From: Mycobacterium gordonae
GTDB lineage: Bacteria > Actinomycetota > Actinomycetes > Mycobacteriales > Mycobacteriaceae
NCBI RefSeq assembly: GCF_002101675.1
Contig: NZ_LQOY01000257.1
Span: 1 to 64,000, forward strand
Direction: 5' to 3'
DNA: 64,000 nt
The notes below the pieces were generated by a model, which saw only the letters and a program-made list of their open reading frames with translations, ran no database searches and was not told where the DNA came from. The position numbers were made by a program, and so were the translations under genes. This document shows positions 16,217 through 27,000 of this stretch, piece after piece. Each line of letters begins with the position of its first letter. Position 1 is the first letter of the stretch.

Positions 16217-19120
16217 ATGGCGCAGTGGGTGCCACCACGGCTTCCGGCCGAGGTCGTCGTACGTCGCCGCGGATCGTTCGTGGGCCGTGCCGGTGAACTT
16301 GCGGCGCTGGAAAAGGCGTGGGAGCGGGTCGAAAGCGGCGATCGCCAAGCAATCTTCGTCGGCGGTGAGCCCGGGGCGGGCAAGTCTCGGCTGGTCGCCG
16401 AGATCGCCGGTTCCCTGGCAGACCACGGAGTCGCCGTCCTTCTCGGCAGCTGTACTGCCGATGCCGGCGTGCCCTACGAACCGTTCGCCGAGGCGCTCGA
16501 CCGCCTGCTGTCGGCAAGTCCTGCCGGATCTTTCGCGGAACCGTTGGTCGATGCGGGACCTCAACTGAGCCGGTTGTCGTCGCACGTGCAGCGGCATACG
16601 TCCGGCTCGCCGATCACCGACCACGCGGCGACCGGCCGGCGGCTACTCCTGGATGCGCTGACCGGGTTCTTGCGGCGGTTGGCGGCGGACCGCCCCATTG
16701 CGCTGATCCTCGAAGACCTGCATTGGGCGCAGCTCCCGACGCTGGCCATGCTCGAACACGTGCTGGCCGGTTGCGCCGACGCACGCATGCTGGTGGTCGC
16801 GACATTCCGCACCACCGCGCCGGAGCGCTCCGATGAGCTGCTGACCCGAATGGCAGAAATGCATCGGTTCGATGGTGTGCGCCGCCTGGATCTGGACGGC
16901 CTCGACACCGAGTCGATCGCTGAATTCGTATGTCACACAGAACAATTGTCCCGGTCAGCGCTGCGCACCGCGGCGGCCCTGCTGCGCGACAAGACCGGTG
17001 GCAACCCGTTCTTCCTGACCGAGCTCTGTAAAGACCTGGAAAGACGAGGCGGCGTCGCTGCGCTGAGCTCACACCAATCCGTCCCCAGTTCCATCGGCGA
17101 CGCCATTGCCGGGCGGCTGGCCGGACTGGGGGCTGGTGTGCGGGGGATCGTCGAGCAAGCCGCGGTGCTGGGCGAGACGTTCGACCTGCCGGCGCTGATC
17201 GCTGCCAGTGAAGCCGATTTGGCGGTGACGCTGGCGGCTGTCGATTCCGCCGAGGGCGTGGGCTTGATCAGGGCGGTGCAGGGATCCGACGGGGAATTCG
17301 CGTTCGTGCATGCGCTGACCCGCGAAGCCGTGATCGCCCGCATGGCGGCGTCACGGCTGCGGATTCTGCACGCCCGCGCCGCGGCAGCGCTCGAGGAACG
17401 CGCCGACCCTTCGGTGATCCCACGCGTGGCCAATCACTACCTGCTGGCCCACGTGCTCGGCTATCACGAGCAGGCCCTGCGCTACGCGCGGGAGGCGGCC
17501 CGCATCGCCGAGCACAGTCTGGCCTATGAGGACGCCGCGACGTGGTACGAACGCGCCTCCTCGCTGCCTGAACTCGGCCGCACCGAACGGGCCAGGTTGC
17601 GGCTCAGATCCGCCGCGAATCACGTCCGGGCCGGAGACTTCGCGCGCGCCCGCGGCATGTACGAGAACATCAGCGCGACCGATGATGCCTTGGTGCGACT
17701 CGAGGCGGCCATCGGTTACGAGGACGCGAATTGGCGTCCCGGACTGGCTGATTCGAAGGCGGCCGATCTGCTGGCCGCAGCGCTGGAATCATGCGGCCTG
17801 GACGCCGAGGACCCACGCTACGTGCAGGCGCTGGGCAGTTTCGGCCGCGCGCTGGCTTTTGCCGGTGAGACGAAGCGGGCCCGAGAAGTCAGCAGCCTCG
17901 CGATCGAACACGCACGCGTGGGGGATGATCCGGCGGTGCTTCTGCACGCCTTGGAAACAAGTCTCTGGCACGGTCTCACGCCGGACATGTGCGAACAACA
18001 GTTGGACCGGTCGACCGAATTGTCACGAATGGCGCTGTCGCGGCGGGACTACGAGGCGCTGGGCTCCGCTTCGCACTTCCGCGCGCTGGCCAGTTATCAA
18101 GCAGGCCGCCCGGACGACCTCTCCGCAGCGACGGGCGACATGGAGCGCGCCGGCCAGACCTCCGGACAACCTTTCTTCAGCTTCGTCGGCGCCTGTGCCC
18201 AAGGCGGCTTGGCCTACCTGCGCGGTGACTTCGACGATGCCGAGCGGTGGGCGGAGATCGCCGTGCGCACCGGCGGATTGTTCGGCAGCGACACGACGGA
18301 AGGCTCCTACGGAGTCCAGATGTTCATGATCCGGCGCGAGACCGGCGCCCTCAAGCGATTCAGCGGATTCGTCGACGGCAGTGAAACTTTCGCCGGCCGC
18401 TGGCTGCCCGGACTGCTGGCCCTGTATACCGAGTTGGACTGCGAGCGGGGCATGAACCGCGCTCTGAATCATTTGCTCAGCCGCAACCTCGGGGTACGGA
18501 CCGAGGCGGCGCGGTGGCCGATGGAATTGATCTTCATGGTGGAAGCGGCGCTGGCGTTGGGGAACCGGGAAGCGGTCCATGCGCTACGCCCATTCGTCGC
18601 ATGCTACGAAGGCAAGAACGTCATGGCGGGACAGTTCGTCGCGCTGTTCGGGAGTGCGGACCGATACCTCGCGCGGATGGCGGCGCTCAACGGCGAAACC
18701 GACGCTGCCGAAGCGTATTTCAACTCAGCGCTGGAGATGGATCGGAGGATGGGTTCGGTGGTGCACATCGCCGAGACGCTCGCCCGACGTGCGCTGTTCG
18801 CGCTCGCGCAGGGTCATACCGAGAAGGCCGGGCAGTGGGCCGACGAGGCGCGCGCCATCGCCGCGCCGATCGGGCAGACGCGCGTCGTCGACCTCATGGA
18901 CCTGCTGATGACGCCGAACGGTCCGGACGGCCTGACCGAGCGAGAGGTCGAGGTGTTGCGACTGCTGGCCGAGGGCCTGAGCAACCGGGCGATCGGTGAA
19001 CGTCTTTACATCAGCTCGAACACGGCCGCCAACCATGTCCGCAGCATCCTGCTCAAGACTGGCGCGGCCAACCGCACCCAGGCGGCGATGTACGCCGCCG
19101 ATCACGAATTGCTCAGCTAG
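16217..19120 (+). CDS. large AAA ATPase LuxR-family (LAL) transcriptional regulator
   Basis: This 967-residue protein has an N-terminal AAA_16 ATPase domain with Walker A GGEPGAGKS (49-57) and Walker B region IALILEDLHWAQ. A long helical TPR-like middle follows, and the C-terminal LuxR HTH (last ~65 residues) reads LTEREVEVLRLLAEGLSNRA with SSNTAANHVRSILLKTGAAN. LAL regulators sense inducers through the TPR/ATPase part and activate target promoters. Divergent orientation with the BBE oxidoreductase/MddA-like pair (154 bp between starts) makes that operon the likely target. Confidence 0.92.
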   Translation: MAQWVPPRLPAEVVVRRRGSFVGRAGELAALEKAWERVESGDRQAIFVGGEPGAGKSRLVAEIAGSLADHGVAVLLGSCTADAGVPYEPFAEALDRLLSASPAGSFAEPLVDAGPQLSRLSSHVQRHTSGSPITDHAATGRRLLLDALTGFLRRLAADRPIALILEDLHWAQLPTLAMLEHVLAGCADARMLVVATFRTTAPERSDELLTRMAEMHRFDGVRRLDLDGLDTESIAEFVCHTEQLSRSALRTAAALLRDKTGGNPFFLTELCKDLERRGGVAALSSHQSVPSSIGDAIAGRLAGLGAGVRGIVEQAAVLGETFDLPALIAASEADLAVTLAAVDSAEGVGLIRAVQGSDGEFAFVHALTREAVIARMAASRLRILHARAAAALEERADPSVIPRVANHYLLAHVLGYHEQALRYAREAARIAEHSLAYEDAATWYERASSLPELGRTERARLRLRSAANHVRAGDFARARGMYENISATDDALVRLEAAIGYEDANWRPGLADSKAADLLAAALESCGLDAEDPRYVQALGSFGRALAFAGETKRAREVSSLAIEHARVGDDPAVLLHALETSLWHGLTPDMCEQQLDRSTELSRMALSRRDYEALGSASHFRALASYQAGRPDDLSAATGDMERAGQTSGQPFFSFVGACAQGGLAYLRGDFDDAERWAEIAVRTGGLFGSDTTEGSYGVQMFMIRRETGALKRFSGFVDGSETFAGRWLPGLLALYTELDCERGMNRALNHLLSRNLGVRTEAARWPMELIFMVEAALALGNREAVHALRPFVACYEGKNVMAGQFVALFGSADRYLARMAALNGETDAAEAYFNSALEMDRRMGSVVHIAETLARRALFALAQGHTEKAGQWADEARAIAAPIGQTRVVDLMDLLMTPNGPDGLTEREVEVLRLLAEGLSNRAIGERLYISSNTAANHVRSILLKTGAANRTQAAMYAADHELLS

Positions 19121-19123
19121 CGA

Positions 19124-19393
19124 TCAAATCTCGGTCATCGCTCCGGTCGGCATCACCCGGCCGGAGACCTCGACGATCACATCTGCCGGCAGGCCGGCCC
19201 GCACCGCCGCGGACCTGATCGCCTCCGGCGTCGGCGCCTCATACAGGCAGTAGGTCTTGCGCTTGTCCGCGGACAAGAACGAGTACAGCCAGCGAACGCC
19301 CTCCTGGTCGTTGATCCGAGTGATGCCATCGGCGGCTTCCAGGCTCGGTTCCAACTCCTCGGCGTAATTCCGTTCGACCATGAATATCGGCAC
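19124..19393 (-). CDS. DUF4242 (SCO4226-like) small protein
   Basis: The GTG at 19393 preceded by GAAGGAG gives an 89-residue protein opening VPIFMVERNYAEELEP, the usual start of DUF4242 proteins; the upstream extension is not conserved-looking. Other family features are GVRWLYSFLSADKRKTYCLYEAPTPEAI and GLPADVIVEVS. SCO4226 of Streptomyces is a nickel-binding ferredoxin-like-fold protein, but the general role is unknown. It is convergent with the LuxR gene, with only 3 bp between stops. Confidence 0.85.
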   Translation of the reverse strand: MPIFMVERNYAEELEPSLEAADGITRINDQEGVRWLYSFLSADKRKTYCLYEAPTPEAIRSAAVRAGLPADVIVEVSGRVMPTGAMTEI

Positions 19394-19493
19394 CGCGTCT
19401 CCTTCGCTTGCGGTCGAACCCCCCGCCACGGCCGCCGAATATAGGGCCGTGCTTTCTCAAGATAGCCCGCTCGCGGCGGGCTACATTACCCGC

Positions 19494-20384
19494 ATGCGCA
19501 TTGTTCGCCTGGTCGGTGTCGTCCTGTCGGTCCTCGCGGCGAGTTTGCTGCTGGCAATCCCCGCGAGCGCGCAGCCGCCGTCCAAGCTCACCGACCACAT
19601 CACCGACACCACCGGAGCCTTGACGGATTCGGGGCGGGCAGCGGTCAGCTCGGCGGTCGATCGGCTCTACCGCGATAAGCACCTACAGCTGTGGGTGGTC
19701 TACGTCGACAACTTCTCCCGGTTCAAGCCCGAAAACTGGGCGACCCAAACCCGCAGCGCCACCGGGATGGGCGAGCACGACGCCCTACTGGCGGTGGCCA
19801 TCAACACCAAGCTCTACACCTTCACCGCGCCGGGGATCGCGGCAGACGAAATGAGCAGTCTGCAGAGCACCCGCATCGAGCCGGCGGTGAACGCCAAAGA
19901 CTGGAGCGGTGCTGCTGTCGCCGCGGCCGACGGGTTGAACAAGACGGCAAACTCGTCGAAGCGGATCTGGCTTGTCATCGCGATCGGTGTCGGCGCGGTG
20001 GTGCTCGTGTTGGTGGGTTTCCTGCTCTACCGCAGGCACCGCCGGCGGCGCGCCGCGCGGGCGATGGAAGCCGGCGACGCCGGGGCGAGTATCGACGGGC
20101 CCCGCGATCCGGCGGGGCGCGCATTGTCCACCGCGGAGGCCAGAGTGCGCCAGATCTCCGACTACGCCGCTAAGTACCGTCAGAGCGTCGGGTCCGAGGC
20201 CAAGTCCCGGCTCGACGAGGCGAAACGGCATTTGGCGGCCGCGCACGGCTGCTCGTCCGGTAACCAACGCGACGCCATCGCATACGCCAACCAGGCCTCG
20301 AAGCTGGCCGCGCAGGCACAGACGCTGGCAAACGCAGACGTCCAGGCAGCGCACCGCGCGCGCAGCTCTCGAAGCGCCCGCTGA
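19494..20384 (+). CDS. TPM-domain membrane protein
   Basis: ATG 19494 gives a signal peptide (MRIVRLVGVVLSVLAASLLL, cleavage near ASAQPP) and a 296-residue product. Residues about 30-150 form a TPM (TLP18.3/Psb32/MOLO-1) domain: LTDHITDTTGALTDSGRAAV, then LQLWVVYVDNFS and LLAVAINTKLYTF. A transmembrane helix (LVIAIGVGAVVLVLVGFLLY, about 160-180) is followed by a basic stretch and a helical cytoplasmic tail ending RARSSRSAR. The topology is an extracytoplasmic TPM domain with a cytosolic coiled tail. Larger mycobacterial TPM proteins (Rv2345 type) exist; this one is shorter. Function unknown, possibly envelope quality control. Confidence 0.83.
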   Translation: MRIVRLVGVVLSVLAASLLLAIPASAQPPSKLTDHITDTTGALTDSGRAAVSSAVDRLYRDKHLQLWVVYVDNFSRFKPENWATQTRSATGMGEHDALLAVAINTKLYTFTAPGIAADEMSSLQSTRIEPAVNAKDWSGAAVAAADGLNKTANSSKRIWLVIAIGVGAVVLVLVGFLLYRRHRRRRAARAMEAGDAGASIDGPRDPAGRALSTAEARVRQISDYAAKYRQSVGSEAKSRLDEAKRHLAAAHGCSSGNQRDAIAYANQASKLAAQAQTLANADVQAAHRARSSRSAR

Positions 20385-20719
20385 TCAGCTGCCTGGGGGC
20401 CGACCTGCGCGAGCGGCAGCGGGTGCGAATTATCCGGTGAGATAACGCTTTCCGACATACCGGTCGGCGTCGCGTCATTACGCCGCTGGCACTGCAGGTC
20501 CCCGCGGGAGTATCCGCTCGACAGACGATTCAAGGCGCGCGCCTGACGGCGGGGAAGCGCACCGAAGCGAGCGCTCTTCGGTTGCTTACCGTAGCCTCAA
20601 CCCAGATGGCTCGATGCCCGAAGTTCCATGCTCCCGGACAACGGAGTCGAAACCAGGTGCCTGACACTGGTTTCGGTGCGCGGGACTCCGACAGCACCCC
20701 GAACCCGAGGACCTGATCT
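20385..20719. other. intergenic region upstream of antiporter gene
   Basis: No gene is supported in this 335 bp stretch. It holds the inverted repeat at 20648-20675 (separate entry) and otherwise unremarkable sequence that presumably includes the antiporter promoter. Confidence 0.5.
20648..20675. repeat. 9-bp inverted repeat in the antiporter leader
   Basis: CGAAACCAG (20648-20656) and CTGGTTTCG (20667-20675) are perfect complements around a 10-base spacer, 45 bp upstream of the antiporter ATG. It may be an operator or an mRNA hairpin. I do not recognise a known riboswitch. Confidence 0.6.
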
Positions 20720-22000
20720 ATGCCCGCCACAACCGCTATCCACTTCTTCCTCGAATTGGCCGTCATTCTGGGAGCCTGCCGTCTGGTAGGGCTGCTGGCC
20801 CGCCGCGTCGGCCAGCCGCAAGTCGTGGGCGAGATGATCGCCGGCGTCCTTCTCGGGCCGTCCCTGCTGGGCCGAATCGCGCCGGGTATACAACACCACT
20901 TATTTCCGCCGGGACAATCAAACACGGTGCTCTACACCATGGCGCAAATCGGCTTGGTGCTTTACATGTTCCTCATCGGTCTCAATTTCGACGCCAACCT
21001 CATCAAACATCGCGCCGGCACTGCCGTCGCCGTCTCGGCCGCGGGCATATTCGCACCGCTCGCGCTCGGATCGCTCCTCGCTATGCCCTTGCTGGCGCGG
21101 GGAATTTATTTCGACAAAAGCGTCACCCTCGTCATGGCCATGATGTTTTTGGGGGCATCAATCGCAACCACCGCTTTTCCGATGCTGGCCCGCATCATCT
21201 TCGAACAGCGCCTGTCCGGAACACCGTTAGGGACCCTGGCGCTGGCCTGCGGCGCTGCCGACGATGCGCTCTCCTGGTGCCTGCTGGCCGTGGTGCTCGC
21301 CATCCACCGCGGAAATCCCGCCCTGGCTGCCACGGCGATAATCGGCGGAATCCTGTACAGCGTGCTACTCGTGACGATCGGACGAAAGGCGCTTACTGTG
21401 CTGGGCACGATTCCCGAGCGGCGCAAGACGATCACCGCGCCCGTGCTGAGCACCGTCCTGATTCTGCTCATGGCATGCGCCTGGTTCACCGACACGATCG
21501 GCATCTATGCGATATTCGGCGCCTTTATCCTCGGCGTCGCGATGCCGTCGGGTTTTTTCGCACAAGAACTCACCACCAGGCTGGAACCACTGGTGACCAC
21601 ATTCCTGCTGCCACTGTTTTTCGTCTATTCGGGACTTAACACGCAGATCGGCCTGCTCAACAGCCCGGCGTTGTGGGCAGTGACATTGGGCATACTGGTC
21701 GTGTCGATCGCGGGAAAAGGTGTCGCGTGCACAGTGGCCGCCCGGTTGAACAAGGTCCCGCTCCGGGAATCGATCGCATTGGGATCATTGATGAATGCCC
21801 GAGGACTGATTGAGCTCATCCTGCTCAACATAGGTCTGCAGGCAGGGATTATCACACCGACGCTCTTCACCATTCTGGTCTTGGTCGCCATCGTCACAAC
21901 CCTGATGGCCACGCCCATATTCGAATTCGTCTACGGGCGGCACCGCGTCGACGAGCCGAGCGTCCCCCCGGAGCACGCGACGACGCCGACGGAGGGCTAG
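20720..22000 (+). CDS. CPA2-type cation:proton antiporter
   Basis: This 426-residue protein has about 12 hydrophobic segments and the Na/H exchanger fold: VGQPQVVGEMIAGVLLGPSLLG near the N-terminus (TM2 signature), YMFLIGLNFDANLIK, ACGAADDALSWCLLAVVLAI (the conserved Asp-Asp-type ion site in TM6), and LPLFFVYSGLNTQIGL. It lacks the RCK/TrkA-N domain of KefB/C. It exchanges Na+ or K+ for protons across the cytoplasmic membrane. It precedes the halogenase gene by 139 bp on the same strand; a link to the biosynthetic locus is possible but not shown. Confidence 0.9.
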   Translation: MPATTAIHFFLELAVILGACRLVGLLARRVGQPQVVGEMIAGVLLGPSLLGRIAPGIQHHLFPPGQSNTVLYTMAQIGLVLYMFLIGLNFDANLIKHRAGTAVAVSAAGIFAPLALGSLLAMPLLARGIYFDKSVTLVMAMMFLGASIATTAFPMLARIIFEQRLSGTPLGTLALACGAADDALSWCLLAVVLAIHRGNPALAATAIIGGILYSVLLVTIGRKALTVLGTIPERRKTITAPVLSTVLILLMACAWFTDTIGIYAIFGAFILGVAMPSGFFAQELTTRLEPLVTTFLLPLFFVYSGLNTQIGLLNSPALWAVTLGILVVSIAGKGVACTVAARLNKVPLRESIALGSLMNARGLIELILLNIGLQAGIITPTLFTILVLVAIVTTLMATPIFEFVYGRHRVDEPSVPPEHATTPTEG

Positions 22001-22092
22001 TCCGGCCACGGATGTGGCCCGGCCCCGGTACCTCGGCCCCGGACGGCCGGCTCGACTTGCCCGCGAACCGGAGCCTGATTTCGTGTAACCTA

Positions 22093-22105
22093 CTTAACTA
22101 TTAAG
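22093..22105. promoter_or_regulatory. AT-rich palindrome upstream of halogenase-like gene
   Basis: CTTAACTATTAAG is a perfect inverted repeat (CTTAA, 3-base spacer, TTAAG) in an otherwise GC-rich region, about 35 bp upstream of the GTG at 22140. It is a candidate repressor operator or part of a promoter. It resembles in composition the GCTAAG-containing repeats at 62722-62768. Confidence 0.45.
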
Positions 22106-22139
22106 GAACTTCGCCAAACGCACTTGCGAAGGGGGACGA

Positions 22140-23909
22140 GTGGACGTGCGAGCGCAGCTGTCGCAACTGAGCTCGGAGGCACGGGGGGCGCTGGCGCAGA
22201 AGATCAAGAATCAGCTGTCAGACAGCGGCACGAGTGCGCCGGAATACGACGTGGCCATCATCGGAGGCGGCGTCGCGGCGCTGACGCTAGCCCTGGAAAT
22301 TCTCCGCGCGCGGCCGCAGACGCGGCTGCTCGTCGTCGAACCGAACCCCTATCCCGCTCCCGAGATCACCCACACGGTCGGTGAATCGACGGTCGAGATT
22401 TCCGCGCAGTACCTCCGCGACCGCCTCGGCCTGGCTGACCATTTGAACACGGCGCAGATCCGCAAAATGGGTCTGCGAATGTTCTTCTCCCACGACGGCA
22501 ACACCGATATCGCCAGACGAATGGAACTTGGCAGTTCGTCGTTCACGGCTCAGGTGACCTATCAGATCGACCGCGGCAGGTTGGAGAACGAACTGACCCG
22601 ACGCTGCCTTTCGGCGGGCGTCAGCATTGTTTCCGGCCGGGTCAGGTCCGTCGAATTTGGTCACGGAAATCGTCCCCATTCCCTTTCCATACAGGATGGC
22701 GAAGCCATTATCCACAAGACCGCTCGTTGGGTTGCCGACGCGTCGGGGCGAAATCGGGCGTTGCCCCGGCAATTGGAGCTGAGGCGGCCCAACGAGCACA
22801 ACTGCAACGCCGTGTGGCTGCGCGTCGCGGCGGAGATAGATGTCGGTCAGTGGAGTGACGAGCCCAATTGGCAAGCGCGCCTCATCGAAGGCGACCGGGC
22901 GATGTCGACCAATCACCTGATGGGCGAGGGCTATTGGGTCTGGCTTATCCGGCTTGCCTCCGGAGCCACCAGCGTCGGCATTGTCGCCGACCCTGCATTC
23001 CACGCGTTCACCGATTTCAACACGCCGGCCAAAGCCAAAAACTGGCTACGCGAACACGAGCCGCAATGCGCCGCGGTATTGGCCGATATCGACCACCTGA
23101 TCAAAGACTTCCGGGTGATGAAGAACTACAGTCACGGCGCCACCCAGGTGTATGACGGCCGCAACCGCTGGTGCGTCACCGGCGACGCCGGAATCTTCCT
23201 CGATCCGCTCTATTCGTCGGGACTCGACCTCGTCGCGATCGGCAACGGGCTCATCACCGACATGATCGTCCGCGAACTCGACGGTGAGGATGTCGTGGGG
23301 CGGGCCGGAATAAGTGATTCGCTGTTTCGTTCACTCACCGAAATGTGGCTTGCCATCTATTGCAACCAGTACATTCTGATGGGATCGCCGGCCGTCATGG
23401 CCGCCAAAGTGATCTGGGACATCGCATTTTACTGGGGATTTCTGGGTCTGCTCTACAGCAATGACCGATTTGTCAGTGTCGCTGACGATCCCGGGGTGGT
23501 ACCCCATCTGGAGGGACTCATCGCGCTCAGCAACCGGATGCAACAGTTCTTCCGGGAGTGGGCGGCAGTCGAGGACCTGCGTCCATGCGGGGGCTTTGTC
23601 GACTTGTACGCCCCGCTGAACTTCATGGTGACGCTGCACAAGGCCATGATGGGACGCGCCGCCGATTTCACCGCTCAGTTCGACGCGAACGCGCTGCTAC
23701 TTCGGCAGATAGCAGGCCAATTGGCCGAGACGGTAGTTGCGGAGAAACGCGAGAGGTTTTCCGATGACGAGGTCATGCGGCAGGTCCAGGCGTGGCAACG
23801 GGATTCCTTCCTGCAAGAACTCCGCGCGATCTACCGCCGGGAGCAGGCGACCAATCCGATCAACGACGAGTGGATTGTCAGCACCACGGCCGCGCTCGAA
23901 TTCAGTTGA
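22140..23909 (+). CDS. flavin-dependent halogenase-like FAD oxidoreductase
   Basis: The 589-residue protein begins at GTG 22140 after GAAGGGGGA. It has a GxGxxG FAD site (AIIGGGVAALTLAL, about 39-52). The segment RKMGLRMFF places Lys109 where flavin-dependent halogenases have the catalytic lysine (TFKLGIRF context). FLDPLYSSG (353-361) exactly fits the FxxPxxSxG halogenase signature; it lacks the Glu of tryptophan halogenases, as in phenol- or carrier-substrate halogenases. The WxWxIP motif is partly kept: W266-V-W268-L-I270 followed by Arg, not Pro. GDAGIFLDP is the second FAD-contact region. It directly precedes the PKS in the same direction. Halogenation of a polyketide or aromatic intermediate is the best guess; a non-halogenating monooxygenase remains possible because of the altered motif. 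Confidence 0.78.
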   Translation: MDVRAQLSQLSSEARGALAQKIKNQLSDSGTSAPEYDVAIIGGGVAALTLALEILRARPQTRLLVVEPNPYPAPEITHTVGESTVEISAQYLRDRLGLADHLNTAQIRKMGLRMFFSHDGNTDIARRMELGSSSFTAQVTYQIDRGRLENELTRRCLSAGVSIVSGRVRSVEFGHGNRPHSLSIQDGEAIIHKTARWVADASGRNRALPRQLELRRPNEHNCNAVWLRVAAEIDVGQWSDEPNWQARLIEGDRAMSTNHLMGEGYWVWLIRLASGATSVGIVADPAFHAFTDFNTPAKAKNWLREHEPQCAAVLADIDHLIKDFRVMKNYSHGATQVYDGRNRWCVTGDAGIFLDPLYSSGLDLVAIGNGLITDMIVRELDGEDVVGRAGISDSLFRSLTEMWLAIYCNQYILMGSPAVMAAKVIWDIAFYWGFLGLLYSNDRFVSVADDPGVVPHLEGLIALSNRMQQFFREWAAVEDLRPCGGFVDLYAPLNFMVTLHKAMMGRAADFTAQFDANALLLRQIAGQLAETVVAEKRERFSDDEVMRQVQAWQRDSFLQELRAIYRREQATNPINDEWIVSTTAALEFS

Positions 23910-24051
23910 CCCTGTTCGACATTCACCTCACAGACGGGCCCGTCCTCGCGCGGAACCGGCTGAACCCAGCAGCCTCGGCGGATCACCAGGCAACCTCCCG
24001 GCAGCGATCAAGCGATAGTCGCGATCGGTCTGTCGGTCAGAAAGGATGAAC

Positions 24052-27000
24052 ATGCGCGCCGAGCAAGGCACTCGAGAACCCTTGGCGGTAGTCGGAATCG
24101 GGTGTCGCTTTCCAGGCGGCGCCGACACCCCACAAGAGTTCTGGACTCTGCTGTGCAGCGGCACCGACGCGACCTGCGTCGTCCCCGAGACACGCTGGAA
24201 CGCCGACAAATACCACGACCCGAACCCGGCCAAGGTCGGCAAGATGGTCACCCGCCGCGGCGGGTTCCTCCCCGAGATCGACAAATTCGACCCCCAGTTC
24301 TTCGGCATCTCCCCGCGCGAGGCGAACCTGCTCGACCCGCAGCAACGGTTGATGCTGCAGACCACGTGGGAGGCGTTGGAAGACGGCGGTATCCCGGCAG
24401 ACGACTTGGCCGGCACCGACGTCGGCGTGTTCATCGGCGGCTTCACTCTTGACTACCAGCTGCTGCAGAACCAGGGCCGCACCAGTCGCTACCGCTTCAA
24501 GACCCATTCCGCCACCGGAATGATGATGACGATGCTGGCCAACCGGATCTCGTTCACCTTCGACTTCCGCGGTCCGAGCATGACGGTCGATACGGCATGC
24601 TCAAGCTCACTGGTGGCGGTACACCTTGCGGCGCAGAGCATCTGGAATGGCGAATGTCATCTGGCGCTGGCCGGCGGCGTCAACATCATGGTCGGCCCCA
24701 ACACGGCCATCGCCGAATCCAAGAGTGGGTTCCTCAGCCCCGACGGGCGGTGCAAGGCATTCGACGAGTCCGCTGACGGTTACGCGCGAGGAGAAGGCGG
24801 CGCCGTCGTCGTCATCAAGCCACTCGATCAGGCGCTCCGGGCCGGGGACGAGATATACGCGCAGATCCTGGGCACTGCGGTGTCGCAGGACGGCCACACC
24901 GACAGCATCACCGTCCCCAGCGAGGCAGCGCAACAGGCCGCGATCACCACAGCCCTGCAGCGTGCCGGCGTGCGCCCCGACGAGATCGGGTACGTGGAGG
25001 CGCACGGCACCGGCACCCCGGTCGGCGACCCGGTCGAAATGCAGGCCCTGGCCAGCGCGCTCGCCGCGGACCGGCCCGCGACGAGTCCTCTGCTGATCGG
25101 ATCGGTCAAGACCAACATCGGTCATCTCGAGGCCGGCGCCGGTGTCGCCGGACTGATCAAGACGGCCCTGGTGCTCAAGCACGGCTACATCCCAGCGAAC
25201 CTGCATTTGAAGAACCCCAGCGGGCGCATTCCGCTGGCGGAACTGAACATCGACATTCCGCGAACCGGTCGGCAGTTTCCCGCCGGCAAACCGCGCCTGG
25301 CGGGGGTCAACTCTTTCGGCTTCGGCGGCACCAACGCGCACGTTGTGCTCGCCGAACCGCCGTCCGGCACCGGAGCGTCCGTGCCGTCTGGACGTCCCCC
25401 GCTGGCGGTGCTGCCCATCTCGGCGCGCAACGAGGACGCCCTGCTGGCGACCGCGCAGAACCTGGCGCAGCACCTGCGCGCCCATCCCGATCTGACGCTG
25501 CGAGATCTCGGTTACACGCTGGGCCGACGCCGCTCGCATCTGAACTATCGGCGTGCCCTCGTTGCCGACAGCGTCGCGGACGCGCGAGATCAACTGCAAG
25601 CACTGGCCGATGGCGGGCAGATTGCCGTGCAACGCATCCAGCCGACCACGCCGAAACTGGCCTTCGTGTGCACCGGCATGGGCCCGCAGTGGTGGAAGAT
25701 GTGCCGGGGGCTGCTCGATGTCTATCCGGCCTTCACCGAGAGCATCGTGCGAAGCGATCGCGAGTTGTCCCGCTACACGGACTGGTCGTTGATCGATGAA
25801 CTTCTGGCCGACGAGTCCCGATCCCGGATGGCGCAGACCGCGATAGCGCAGCCGGCCAACTTCGCGATCCAGGTGGCACTTGCGGCACAACTCGGGCAGT
25901 GGGGGATCAAACCCGACGCGGTGATCGGACACAGTGCCGGTGAGGTGGCCGCACATCACCTCGCCGGTGTGCTGACCTTCGAGGACGCCGTCCAGGTGAT
26001 CTATCACCGCAGTCGCCTTCAGCAACGCACCACTGGACTCGGTCGCATGCTCGCCGTCGGCCTCGGCGCCGACGTGCTGGTGCACACGCTCGACGACAAA
26101 GCGCGCGACGAGATCGGGCGGCGGGTCTCCATCGCTGCCATCAACAGCCCGTCGGCGGTGACCATCGCCGGCGACAGTGACGTGCTGGACGACATCGCCG
26201 CCCAGCTCGACGACGCGAAGGCCTTCAATAGGTTCCTCAACGTCCAGGTGCCCTACCACACCCATTACATGGACGCGGTGAAAGACGACCTCCGCAGCGC
26301 TCTGCAGGGGCTGTCCTCGGATAACGCAACCATCCCGCTGTACTCCACGGTCACCGGTGAACTGTTGGAACGCTACACCGCCGGTGCCGCCTACTGGTGG
26401 CAGAACACCCGTGCCACAGTACTTTTCGAGCCCGCGGTCCGTCGTATGCTGGAAGACGGATACACGCACTTCGTCGAGTTGGGCCCGCACCCCGTTCTGG
26501 CGTCGTCGCTCGTCGAGATCGCCGGCAGCCAGAACACAGACCGCAAGACCGATGTCGTTGTCATCGCCGCCCAGCGTCGCGACGACGACGATGCGCGCAC
26601 GCTGATGAATTGCGTCGGCGCACTGCACTGTCACGGCCACCGGATCGCGTGGGGGGCGCTCTATCCCGGCGGGGGAGCGCGACTGCTCAAGCTGCCCGGC
26701 TACCCGTGGCAATCCAAACGCTTCTGGAACGAGACCCAGGAGGCCGTGGAGGACCTGCACTACAACCCGATCCACCCCCTGCTGGGGCAACCGGTGAGTG
26801 CGGTGCACCCCACCTGGGAAGTCGAGTTGAGCACCGCCATGGCGCCCTTCCTCGCCGACCATCAGGTGCAGGGCAGCACGGTCGTGCCCGGGGCGGCGTT
26901 CGTCGAAATGGCGCTGGCGGCAGCGCAAACCAGTTACGGATCATCGAACCACTGTGTCGACAACCTCGTACTCAAACGCGCCCTCATCCTCGACGAAACC

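Noticed and set aside
20648..20675. Possible ion-sensing riboswitch upstream of the antiporter
   Set aside because: Only one short inverted repeat is visible and no known riboswitch core is recognisable; kept as a plain repeat.
24607..26928. 773-codon open frame on the minus strand inside the PKS
   Set aside because: It is antisense to conserved KS-AT coding sequence, has Arg/Gly/His-rich shadow composition and shows no domain; long antisense frames are common at this GC content.
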